From: Acididesulfobacillus acetoxydans
GTDB lineage: Bacteria > Bacillota > Desulfitobacteriia > Desulfitobacteriales > Desulfitobacteriaceae
Strand: one strand, 5' to 3'
Length of the DNA stretch: 64,000 bases
NCBI RefSeq assembly: GCF_900016645.1
Contig: NZ_CDGJ01000003.1
The notes under the pieces are model-generated. The model saw nothing but the letters and a program-made list of their open reading frames with translations. It was not told where the DNA came from and did no database searches. Position 1 is the first letter of the stretch. The number at the start of each line of letters is the position of its first letter. This document shows positions 18,130-25,185 of the stretch, in pieces. The position numbers and the translations under genes were made by a program.

Positions 18130-19467
18130 CTAACCCAGGACAAAATGGAGAATAAACAGAATCGTCAAGACATAGGTGACCGCATTGTTTTCTTTGTACC
18201 TTCCCGTGACCAGCTTGATGATCGTATATGACATGAAACCGAAGGCCAGGCCTTGAGCGATGGAGTACGTAAGGGGCATCATGATGATGGTCAGAAAAGC
18301 CGGCAGCGCTTCCGTAAAATCGTCAAAGCGCACATGGACCACTTCACCCATCATCAGCGTTCCCACCAGAATGAGCACAGGCGCGGTGGCCACGGACGGG
18401 ACCAGACCGACCAAGGGCGCAAAAACGATGGCCACGATGAAGAGAATGGCCACAACCACAGCCGTCAGGCCGCTCTTGCCCCCTTCGGCCACGCCGGAGG
18501 TGCTCTCGATGTAGGACGTCACCGTCGGTGTCCCCATGATCGAACCAAACATGGTGCCGATAGAATCGGCCATCAGGGCCCGGCCGGCCCGGGGCAGGTT
18601 GCCCTGGTCATCGAGTAAGCCCGCTTTGCGCGACACCCCCAGCAGAGTACCGATATTATCGAACATGTCTACAAAAGTAAAGGCGAACAGAATAGAAATC
18701 AAACCGTAATCAAAAGCCCCTACGATATTCAGGTGCATGAAGATGGGAGTAACTGAAGCAAACGGATTCGTCGGGGCGATGAAGCTGGAGATGCCCGTCG
18801 GTGCCGGGGCCACTCTGAAGATCATGGCGATGACACTCGTGATTAACATTCCCAGCAAAAGGCCTCCTTTAATCCTCTTGGCCATAAAAAAACCCGTAAT
18901 GATTAAGCCAAGGGCCGCTACCAGCACGGAGGGGGATTTCATGTTGCCCAAAGCCACAATCGTGTCTTTGTTGGCCACGATAATGCCGGCATTTTGCAAT
19001 CCGATAAAAGCGATAAAGAGGCCAATCCCGACTCCGATGGAGTAGCGCAGGACCTCAGGCACCCCGGCGATAATCCATTCCCGAACTTTAGTTACGGTAA
19101 GAAGGAAGAAAACCAAGCCGGAAATGAACACCGCGCCCAAGGCTGTCTGCCAGGGAAGGTGCATGCCGATGACCACCGAGTACGTAAAAAAGGCGTTAAG
19201 GCCCATGCCCGGAGCCATGGCGATAGGGTAATTGGCGTAGAAGCCCATAATCAGAGTGGCAAAAGCCGAGGAAATCGCGGTCGCCGCAAAAGTGGCCGCA
19301 ACCGGCATCCCGGCGGCTTTGAGAATATTGGGATTGACAAAGAGGATATAAGCCATCGTGACAAAAGTCGTCACTCCTGCCAGGACTTCTGTCTTGACAT
19401 TGGTATGCAGTTCATCCAGGTGAAAGATGCGGTTCAGCAAACCGCCGGAACTTTGGTTAACCGACAT
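18130..19467 (-). CDS. AzgA-family purine permease (adenine/guanine/hypoxanthine)
   Basis: 445 residues, 12-14 hydrophobic segments. Signature segments of the AzgA/PbuG branch of nucleobase transporters are clear: TTFVTMAYILFVNPNIL, MGFYANYPIAMAPGMGLNAFF, FTFVDMFDNIGTLLGVSRKAG and GTPTVTSYIESTSGVAEGGK. It should import adenine, guanine or hypoxanthine with protons. AAGGAGG precedes the ATG at good spacing. It lies upstream of the MtaD-like deaminase and just after the split hydroxylase operon, in line with salvage or catabolism of purine bases. Confidence 0.93.
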   Translation of the reverse strand: MSVNQSSGGLLNRIFHLDELHTNVKTEVLAGVTTFVTMAYILFVNPNILKAAGMPVAATFAATAISSAFATLIMGFYANYPIAMAPGMGLNAFFTYSVVIGMHLPWQTALGAVFISGLVFFLLTVTKVREWIIAGVPEVLRYSIGVGIGLFIAFIGLQNAGIIVANKDTIVALGNMKSPSVLVAALGLIITGFFMAKRIKGGLLLGMLITSVIAMIFRVAPAPTGISSFIAPTNPFASVTPIFMHLNIVGAFDYGLISILFAFTFVDMFDNIGTLLGVSRKAGLLDDQGNLPRAGRALMADSIGTMFGSIMGTPTVTSYIESTSGVAEGGKSGLTAVVVAILFIVAIVFAPLVGLVPSVATAPVLILVGTLMMGEVVHVRFDDFTEALPAFLTIIMMPLTYSIAQGLAFGFMSYTIIKLVTGRYKENNAVTYVLTILFILHFVLG

Positions 19468-19489
19468 TTTTTAGCCCTCCTTTTTCAAT

Positions 19490-19545
19490 ATACCTCCTGG
19501 GACTTTTAACATACCTCCTGGGACCTTTGGCATACCTCCCCGGAT
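19490..19545. repeat. 21-bp tandem repeat in the permease leader
   Basis: Two near-identical 21-bp units (19490-19510 and 19511-19531, three differences) and a third decayed one. On the minus strand each contains AGGAGGTAT, so several ribosome-site-like sequences sit in a row just before the permease start. The frame through them reads MPKVPGGMLKVPGGILKKEG and stops three bases before the permease ATG; whether it is translated is unknown. Confidence 0.75.
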
Positions 19546-19686
19546 GCCGTATCCGTTTTCCTTCCGTTAAGCGGCGCCGCAGCACCACGCTCTGCACCGG
19601 AAGGCCGATCGTGCCTGCTCCGGCTGCCGCGGTCACGGGCCGGCCGCCGGCCTGCTTTCACCTCCCTTCTTCCCGCCCGTACCGAC

Positions 19687-20682
19687 TCAAGTCTTGCTTG
19701 GCCCGGCCAAGGCGGCCAATATCTTTTCCGGCGTCGCCGGCAAGGAGGTAATCCTCACCCCGACGGCGTCATCAATCGCGTTCACTATGGCCGCGATCGT
19801 AGGTAACATGGCCGGCTCGCCCAGCCCCTTGGCGCCGTACGGCCCGGTTTCCTCCGGCTCCTCCACAAGAATAGCATGGATCTCAGGCGTATCCAAAACC
19901 GTGGGAATCAAATATTGGGAAAGAGACGGATTCTTAATCTGGCCTTCGCTTAACTGCACCTCTTCCAGGAGGGCAAACCCCACTCCCTGGGCTATCCCTC
20001 CAGCAATTTGCCCCTCGGCTTGCAGGGGATTAATCGCCTTTCCCAGGTCATGCGCGGCCACCACCTTAAGCACTCGCACGTTTCCCGTCTCCGTATCCAC
20101 TTCGACCTCAGCCACCTGACAACCGAAGGCATAGGGCCAATACGGAGACCCTTGCCCTGTTTCCGGGTTGACCCGGGTTGTACGGGCTGTATAACTTTCG
20201 GAACCCAGAAAGCGTTCGCCGTCCAAACGGGCCTGGCTCACCACTTCGGCTAAGGGCAAGGAACGTGCCGGTTCCCCTTTGACGCGCACCCGATGGTCTT
20301 TAAGTTCAATTCCGTCCGCGCTTGTACAGTGTAAAGCCCGGGCGGCGTAAGCCAAGAGGCCGGCCTTGGCTTGGGTCACCGCCTTAATCACGGCATTTCC
20401 GGTATTATAGGTGTGCCGGGTGGCCGCCGAGGTTCCGGAATCAGGTGTTGTATCCGTATCTCCGCTGATCACTGTCACCTCATCCGCATCGATCCCCAGT
20501 TCCTCGGCCGCGATCTGAGCGAAGATCGTGCTGCTTCCCTGCCCCACGTCAATCGCGCCCGTGAGCACGCTCACCGAGCCGTCGTCATGAATCTCGACAA
20601 AAGCGCTGGACACGTCGGGGAAACCGTTCCCGTACCCCGTCCCGTACCAGGCACAACCCAGCCCTCGGCCCCGTTTTTTCAT
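19687..20682 (-). CDS. Mo-hydroxylase, C-terminal half of Mo-binding subunit (NdhM-like)
   Basis: 331 residues beginning MKKRGRGLGCAWYGTG. It equals the second half of a xanthine dehydrogenase molybdopterin subunit: GAIDVGQGSSTIFAQIAAEELG, DTDTTPDSGTSAATRHTY, and the active-site Glu segment YGAKGLGEPAML near the C-terminus. Its ATG overlaps the stop of the preceding half as ATGA and has GGAGAGGTG upstream, so this is a designed two-gene split, not a sequencing frameshift. The same 50 + 37 kDa division is known in selenium-containing nicotinate dehydrogenase of Eubacterium barkeri (NdhL/NdhM). The substrate here may be a purine or another N-heterocycle. Confidence 0.85.
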   Translation of the reverse strand: MKKRGRGLGCAWYGTGYGNGFPDVSSAFVEIHDDGSVSVLTGAIDVGQGSSTIFAQIAAEELGIDADEVTVISGDTDTTPDSGTSAATRHTYNTGNAVIKAVTQAKAGLLAYAARALHCTSADGIELKDHRVRVKGEPARSLPLAEVVSQARLDGERFLGSESYTARTTRVNPETGQGSPYWPYAFGCQVAEVEVDTETGNVRVLKVVAAHDLGKAINPLQAEGQIAGGIAQGVGFALLEEVQLSEGQIKNPSLSQYLIPTVLDTPEIHAILVEEPEETGPYGAKGLGEPAMLPTIAAIVNAIDDAVGVRITSLPATPEKILAALAGPSKT

Positions 20683-21956
20683 CGCCCGCTCACCTCTCCA
20701 AGATAGGATTTGACCGCTTTCAGACACTCTTCCATACCCACACTTCCGCTCAGAACCTGACCTGTCGCGGTTTCGCTCCCCGCCCGGTAGATATTCCTCA
20801 GCCGCACTTCCCAAGGACTTAACCCCAGCTCACGAGCCAGCAGATCCATTTGGCTCTCATAGGCCAAAACGGGCTGGGCCGCTCCGAACCCGCGCATTGC
20901 CCCCGTATAAGGGTTGTTCGTCAACACGGCATAAGCATCTACCCGCACGTGGGGAATCTCGTAGGGACCGGTGGCGTGAATGGCAGCCTTGCGCAAGATG
21001 TTGGGACTCCAGGACGCATAGGCACCGGCATCCCCGACAATCCGAGCTTCCATGACGGTCAGCTTTCCGGCCCGGGTCGCCCCCGTCTTGTAGTGCATCC
21101 TCATGGGATGGCGCTTGCTGTGGGAATAGAAAGACTCTTCGCGCGTATTTTCCATTTTCACCGGGCGCTGGGTGTGCCAAGCCATGAGAGCCGCCATGAT
21201 TTGCAGAGAAATATCTTCCCGGCCTCCGAAAGCTCCCCCCACACTCCGGGTCCTGACCCGGACCTGATTGAACTTCAGCCCCAGGGCATGGGCAATCTCC
21301 CCCCGGTCATAATGGGCGTACTGGGTGGCAACTTCAACGACCAGGTGGCCCCGCTCATCGACGTAAGCGAGCACCGCCTCCGGCTGGAGAAAAGCGTGAT
21401 CCAGCATCTGAGTTTGATAGTCCCTCTCCACCGTCACTTCCGCCTCGGCCCAGCCTTTGGCTGTGTCGCCTTTATAAACCGGGAGATGATACACGATATT
21501 GCTGCCGCCGTGGATTTCCGGATGCAGAGCCGGAGCCTCCTCCTTCATCGCCTCTTCCGGGTCAAACAGCCCCGGCAGAACCTCGTAATCGACCTCGACC
21601 CGCCCGGCGGCCGCCCGGGCCTGAGCCGGTGTTTCGGCCCCGACCAGGACCACCGGATCCCCGGCCATCCGGACGTGGTCTGCCACCAAAACCGGTTGAT
21701 CCCGGTAAAGCACGCCGTGTCCGTTGTGGGGAACATCGGCTGAGGTCAGAACTGCAACCACTCCTTCAGCTTTCCGCGCCTCATCCAGCCTGAGTCCGCG
21801 TATCCGGGCATGGGCATGGGGGCTGCGCACAGCTACAGCGTAAATCTGCCCCTCCCGCCTTACATCTGCCGGAAAAGCAGCCTGACCTAAAACTTTTCCC
21901 CAGGCATCCTCCCGCAGCACGCGTCCGCCAACCGTTCCGCCAATCACATCGTTCAT
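20679..21956 (-). CDS. Mo-hydroxylase, N-terminal half of Mo-binding subunit (NdhL-like)
   Basis: 425 residues with the first half of the molybdopterin-binding subunit: the N-terminal a/b hammerhead domain (LGQAAFPADVRREGQIYAVA), DHAFLQPEAVLAY, the cofactor-binding loop VGGAFGGREDISLQ and GAMRGFGAAQPVLAYE. It stops at SYLGEVSGR, where the next gene takes over. The length matches NdhL of nicotinate dehydrogenase. Order and coupling: FAD subunit, Fe-S subunit, this subunit, NdhM-like subunit, each junction overlapping. The purine riboswitch upstream suggests purine control of a purine hydroxylase, but nicotinate-type substrates are not excluded. Confidence 0.86.
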   Translation of the reverse strand: MNDVIGGTVGGRVLREDAWGKVLGQAAFPADVRREGQIYAVAVRSPHAHARIRGLRLDEARKAEGVVAVLTSADVPHNGHGVLYRDQPVLVADHVRMAGDPVVLVGAETPAQARAAAGRVEVDYEVLPGLFDPEEAMKEEAPALHPEIHGGSNIVYHLPVYKGDTAKGWAEAEVTVERDYQTQMLDHAFLQPEAVLAYVDERGHLVVEVATQYAHYDRGEIAHALGLKFNQVRVRTRSVGGAFGGREDISLQIMAALMAWHTQRPVKMENTREESFYSHSKRHPMRMHYKTGATRAGKLTVMEARIVGDAGAYASWSPNILRKAAIHATGPYEIPHVRVDAYAVLTNNPYTGAMRGFGAAQPVLAYESQMDLLARELGLSPWEVRLRNIYRAGSETATGQVLSGSVGMEECLKAVKSYLGEVSGR

Positions 21957-22417
21957 TGTTCCACCTCCCCGGCCGCGCGTTCCACTGCCTTCAGGATCCG
22001 GTCATACCCGGTACAGCGGCAGAGGTTGCCGGACATGGCCACCGCTATTTCCTCTTTACCCGGGTGTGGGTTCCGGTCCAGCAGAGCCTTAGCCGACAAA
22101 ACCATACCCGGCGTGCAGAAACCGCACTGTACCGCACCTTCCTCCAAGAAAGCCTTCTGCACCGGATGCAGGGAACCCCGCTTTCCCAAGCCCTCGATGG
22201 TCGTCACCGCGTGCCCGTCGGCCTGACCCGCCAGGACCATACAGGAATTGACAGTCTTACCATCCATGATCACAGTACAAGCTCCACATTCACCCTCACC
22301 GCAGCCTTCCTTAGTCCCCGTCAAATGCAGGCGCTCGCGCAAAATATCGAGCAGACGCTCCTCGGGCTCCACCTCCAACCTCCTATCCACACCGTTTACC
22401 TTGAGTTCAATCTTCAT
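21953..22417 (-). CDS. Mo-hydroxylase [2Fe-2S] subunit (NdhS-like)
   Basis: About 154 residues from the ATG at 22417 (MKIELKVNGVD), which has a run of GGGGGGAAGGGG upstream; a frame start at 22441 is less likely. Two [2Fe-2S] motifs: plant-type GCGEGECGACTVIMDG...C and the helical CGFCTPGM...CRCTGYDR. Passes electrons from the Mo site to FAD. Overlaps the FAD gene end and the NdhL-like start (ATGA). Confidence 0.94.
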   Translation of the reverse strand: MKIELKVNGVDRRLEVEPEERLLDILRERLHLTGTKEGCGEGECGACTVIMDGKTVNSCMVLAGQADGHAVTTIEGLGKRGSLHPVQKAFLEEGAVQCGFCTPGMVLSAKALLDRNPHPGKEEIAVAMSGNLCRCTGYDRILKAVERAAGEVEQ

Positions 22418-23288
22418 TTCCCCTTCCCCCCTTTCGGTCAACGTCCGCGTGTTCCCCGGATGTTACAAACTCCATCGTTCTCAATGCTTCCCTGACCACA
22501 CCGGCGACCGCTTCTTTCTTATAGGGAGCGGAGGCTCTTTCCCCTAAGGCCCGGCTTATGACCTTCTTGGCCTGACGACAGGCCAGCTCTGTGAAACCGC
22601 GGTCCAAAACCAACCCATTCAGTTCCTCTGCCAGATCCAGACTGAGAAAAGCCCGCTTCCCCGCTGCCCCAAACGCCACTCGGACTCCACAGGCCCTCCC
22701 GTTTTCCTCCCGCAAAGCGACTGCCGCGCTCAAACGGGCAATGGCTAAAGCCTGACGCCGGCCGAGCTTGGCAAAGCCGCTCACTCCGGCCCGCAAAGGC
22801 AGGCGAAATCCCGCCAGTAAAGTCCCCGGCTGCCAGAGCGGTGTCCTCCCCAACACCTCGGCGAGCGGCAGCAGAACTTCACCCGAGCGACTCAGCAAGC
22901 GCACCTGGGCCTGCAAGACCAGAAGGGCGGGCAGGCTGTCAGCCGCCGGCGAACAATTGGCTAAATTCCCTCCTAAAGTCGCCTGGTTGCGAATCTGCGG
23001 TGCGCCCATGCTGCTGCAGGCCAGCCAAAGGGCACGGGCCTCTTGCGCTGCCGTATCGTTATTGAGTAAATCTGCGAAGCTGACCATAGCCCCAATCTCC
23101 AGCCAGTCACCCCCTGCCCGGATCTGCCGCAATTCCGCGACGGCCTGCAAGTCAACTAACCCCCTCGCCTGAACCTCCCGACGCCGCAGCTTCAGGATCA
23201 GATCCGTACCCCCGGCCAGGTAGAGCATACCCGGTTCTTCCCCTGCCTCTAAAGCTTTGGCAAGCGTTTGCGGACGAATATAATACAT
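22407..23288 (-). CDS. Mo-hydroxylase FAD-binding subunit (NdhF-like)
   Basis: 293 residues, CoxM/XdhB type. FAD-binding loops YLAGGTDLILKLRR and TLGGNLANCSPAADSLPALL are present, plus a C-terminal CO-dehydrogenase flavoprotein domain. First gene of the four-subunit hydroxylase operon. GGAGGTGGAG precedes the ATG. The 5' leader of about 300 nt holds a purine riboswitch. Confidence 0.93.
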   Translation of the reverse strand: MYYIRPQTLAKALEAGEEPGMLYLAGGTDLILKLRRREVQARGLVDLQAVAELRQIRAGGDWLEIGAMVSFADLLNNDTAAQEARALWLACSSMGAPQIRNQATLGGNLANCSPAADSLPALLVLQAQVRLLSRSGEVLLPLAEVLGRTPLWQPGTLLAGFRLPLRAGVSGFAKLGRRQALAIARLSAAVALREENGRACGVRVAFGAAGKRAFLSLDLAEELNGLVLDRGFTELACRQAKKVISRALGERASAPYKKEAVAGVVREALRTMEFVTSGEHADVDRKGGRGNED

Positions 23289-23529
23289 CTTTCTCCACCT
23301 CCATAGATGAACTCTTCAGGGAAAATCCCGCTCGGCAATCACATCGGACTTTTCCGACTTTGAGCCGGCTCTCGGAAAGCCGGCCCGAACCCATCTTGGT
23401 CAAAAAACTTCCTTCTTGAAAAACTTCCCTCGGTGGAAACTGCGCGGCACAACCCCTCCCCGGCTTAAAGCATTTTCCCCTCTCACCGGCCTAAGACATT
23501 GTCACCCCTCGTCGCTGCCCCAACGCGCC

Positions 23530-23560
23530 CGGTCATCCGGTAACAAAAAACGGATGACCG
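23530..23560 (-). promoter_or_regulatory. Riboswitch expression platform: P3-mimic hairpin
   Basis: Perfect 10-bp inverted repeat on the minus-strand RNA: CGGTCATCCG, then six U residues and a short spacer, then CGGATGACCG. The second arm repeats the P3 5' strand of the aptamer just upstream, so the first arm can pair either with the aptamer (which would make a 9-bp stem followed by U6, terminator-like) or with its local copy. This looks like a competing-strand switch in which ligand binding would favour readthrough. The mechanism is inferred. Confidence 0.6.
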
Positions 23561-23582
23561 TCGCCGACACCAAAGGGAAATA

Positions 23583-23653
23583 CACCCCTCATAGTCAGAC
23601 GATTTTGGTCATCCGGTAGAAACTTTTGGACCTATCTCCAAAAATATATGAGT
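23583..23653 (-). ncRNA. Purine riboswitch aptamer (guanine class)
   Basis: On the minus strand the RNA reads P1 CTCATA ... TATGAG, a P2 stem TTTTGGA/TCCAAAA with loop GATAGG, the invariant junction GTTTCTACC, P3 CGGATG/CGTCTG with loop containing CC to pair with GG of loop 2, and the junction GACTATG. The C in GACTATG (position 74 of the xpt aptamer numbering) marks the guanine/hypoxanthine class rather than adenine. It sits about 300 nt upstream of the four-subunit hydroxylase operon, in a markedly A/T-rich patch (23640-23750) that probably holds the promoter. Confidence 0.9.
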
Positions 23654-23793
23654 TGAAACAACACCCTTATTCAGTTGTATCTATATTTATATTCTCTGTA
23701 TTATTATTTATATTCGACAAGATTCTTGCCATTCCTTCTCTTCGAGCAACAACTTTGGCAAAAATCAAGGCCACCATTCCCCAACACAACGAT

Positions 23794-24126
23794 TTACTCC
23801 CCGACCTTCCCCGACCCGGATACCGTCTCAATAAACACCTCCATAACCCCGCCGCAAACCATCCCATCTGCCTCCGCTAGCTCGTGCGTCAGCTCGACCC
23901 GGGCAGTTCGCGGCTGCCGTGTTCTTAGAACTTCCCAGGCCGTACGCCTGGCCTCCGCCTCCCCGCAGCCGCCCCCGATCGTCCCGACCGACCGCCCGTC
24001 CCTGTAAAAGAGGACCTGGGCTCCCGCCTTGCGCGGAGTGGAACCGCGGGTCGAAATCACCGTGACCAAGGCCGCCTCCTCGCCCGCTGTTAAATCGAGA
24101 ATGGCCCGCGTTACCTTATGGTCCAC
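23794..24126 (-). CDS. XdhC/CoxI N-terminal domain protein
   Basis: About 110 residues equal to the N-terminal domain of XdhC: AALVTVISTRGSTPRKAGAQ, GTIGGGCGEAEA and the C-terminal DGMVCGGVMEVFIE with the conserved Cys pairs. XdhC family proteins insert the terminal sulfur (or selenium) ligand and deliver the Mo cofactor to xanthine dehydrogenases. Here this domain is its own protein; the Rossmann half is the preceding gene. GTG starts at 24135 and 24126 are both possible; the latter has GGGGGTG closer upstream. It is the last gene of the ygeY-led string. Confidence 0.85.
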   Translation of the reverse strand: MDHKVTRAILDLTAGEEAALVTVISTRGSTPRKAGAQVLFYRDGRSVGTIGGGCGEAEARRTAWEVLRTRQPRTARVELTHELAEADGMVCGGVMEVFIETVSGSGKVGE

Positions 24127-24904
24127 CCTGCACACCCCCTGACTGAGCTTTTAGCCCGCTGCTCCGGCCGTAGTATTTGACCATGACGATTTCCGCCACA
24201 ATGCTAACCGCTATTTCTTCGGGAGTTTGTGCCCCTATATCCAAACCGATAGGAGCCTGCACGCTGTCCAGCAGGGCGGGGGAAATGCCCTCCGCTCTCA
24301 GTTCATCGAGCACGGCTTTGACTTTGCGGCGGCTCCCGATCATTCCGGTGTAAGCCGGCTGTTCCTCACTCTCGAGGACTTTGGCCAGGCAGTCCTTGTC
24401 ATGACGATGCCCGCGGGTCACAATGACCGCAAAAGTGCTGCCGTCGGGAGCGTACTCTTCAATGGCCTTGCCAAACTCGTCACAAATAACCCTATCCGCT
24501 GCGGGGAACCGGGTCGTCGAAGCAAAGGCCGGCCGGTCATCGACCACCGTAACTTCAAAGCCGATCATCTTCCCCATTTGTACGAGAGGCAGCGCAATAT
24601 GCCCCCCGCCCAAAATGAGCAGGCGCTGGGCCGGAAGGAGCGGATCCAGAAAAATCCCCAGCGGCTCCCCCGCTACTTCCCGCCGGTAAAGCCGGGGGAT
24701 TCTCAACCGTAAGACCTCCCGGACCTCTTCGGCCAAATCGGGAAATTCCGGCCAAGCCTGTCCGCCGGCAATCCTTTGCCCGTCTCCGTCAAAAATGAAG
24801 CGGCTGCCGGCGGGATACCGGACGGTGCCCTGGACGATGACAGCCGCCACACCTAATCTCTTCTCTTCGAGATAACGGAGCAGAGTGGAATAATACGCAG
24901 TCAT
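24116..24904 (-). CDS. XdhC Rossmann-domain protein (Mo-hydroxylase maturation)
   Basis: 262 residues. The C-terminal XdhC NAD-binding-like domain is complete: LLILGGGHIALPLVQMGKMIGF, TVVDDRPAFAS, VIVTRGHRHDKDCL, YTGMIGSRRKV and the ending PIGLDIGAQTPEEIAVSIVAEI. A shorter N-terminal region lacks the GGGCGE/CGG motif, which is in the next, overlapping gene. The two together make one XdhC. Role: maturation of the nearby Mo hydroxylases. AGGAGAGGAG precedes the ATG. Confidence 0.9.
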   Translation of the reverse strand: MTAYYSTLLRYLEEKRLGVAAVIVQGTVRYPAGSRFIFDGDGQRIAGGQAWPEFPDLAEEVREVLRLRIPRLYRREVAGEPLGIFLDPLLPAQRLLILGGGHIALPLVQMGKMIGFEVTVVDDRPAFASTTRFPAADRVICDEFGKAIEEYAPDGSTFAVIVTRGHRHDKDCLAKVLESEEQPAYTGMIGSRRKVKAVLDELRAEGISPALLDSVQAPIGLDIGAQTPEEIAVSIVAEIVMVKYYGRSSGLKAQSGGVQGGP

Positions 24905-25034
24905 GAACTCCTCTCCTGTCCGGAAAACTTAATTGAAAAAACGACGGAACTTCCAGAACGGAATCTGTCCATAGTTTTGCCTCTTGTCGCACAAAACCAG
25001 ACCCATGCGCATGAAATGCTGCACTTAAAACCCT

Positions 25035-25185
25035 TACTTCCGGCCTCTGACTTCTGACCTCTGCTCCGGCCTCCGTCATTTTCCCCTCGTTCTGACTTCC
25101 GGCCTCTGACTTCTGACCTCTGTTCCGGCCTCCGTCATTTTCCCCTCGTTCTGACCTCCGGCCTCTGACTTCTGACCTCTGCTAT
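25035..25185. repeat. 59-bp tandem repeat built of heptamers, inside xdhD 3' end
   Basis: About 2.6 copies of a 59-bp unit (matching points at 25041, 25100, 25159), each made of TCTGACC/TCTGACT/TCCGGCC heptamers. On the minus strand it is read as EVRSQRPEVR-type tails. The stop codon of the XdhD-like gene lies inside the array. Confidence 0.9.

Noticed and set aside
20679..20682. TGA between the two hydroxylase halves as a selenocysteine or readthrough codon
   Set aside because: The TGA overlaps an ATG with a proper ribosome site (GGAGAGGTG), and the second half begins like a separate subunit. The known selenium in such enzymes is a Mo ligand, not selenocysteine.
24789..25079. Minus-strand frame of 96 codons between XdhC and xdhD
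   Set aside because: Its first part is the tandem heptamer repeat and the rest overlaps the XdhC start in another frame.
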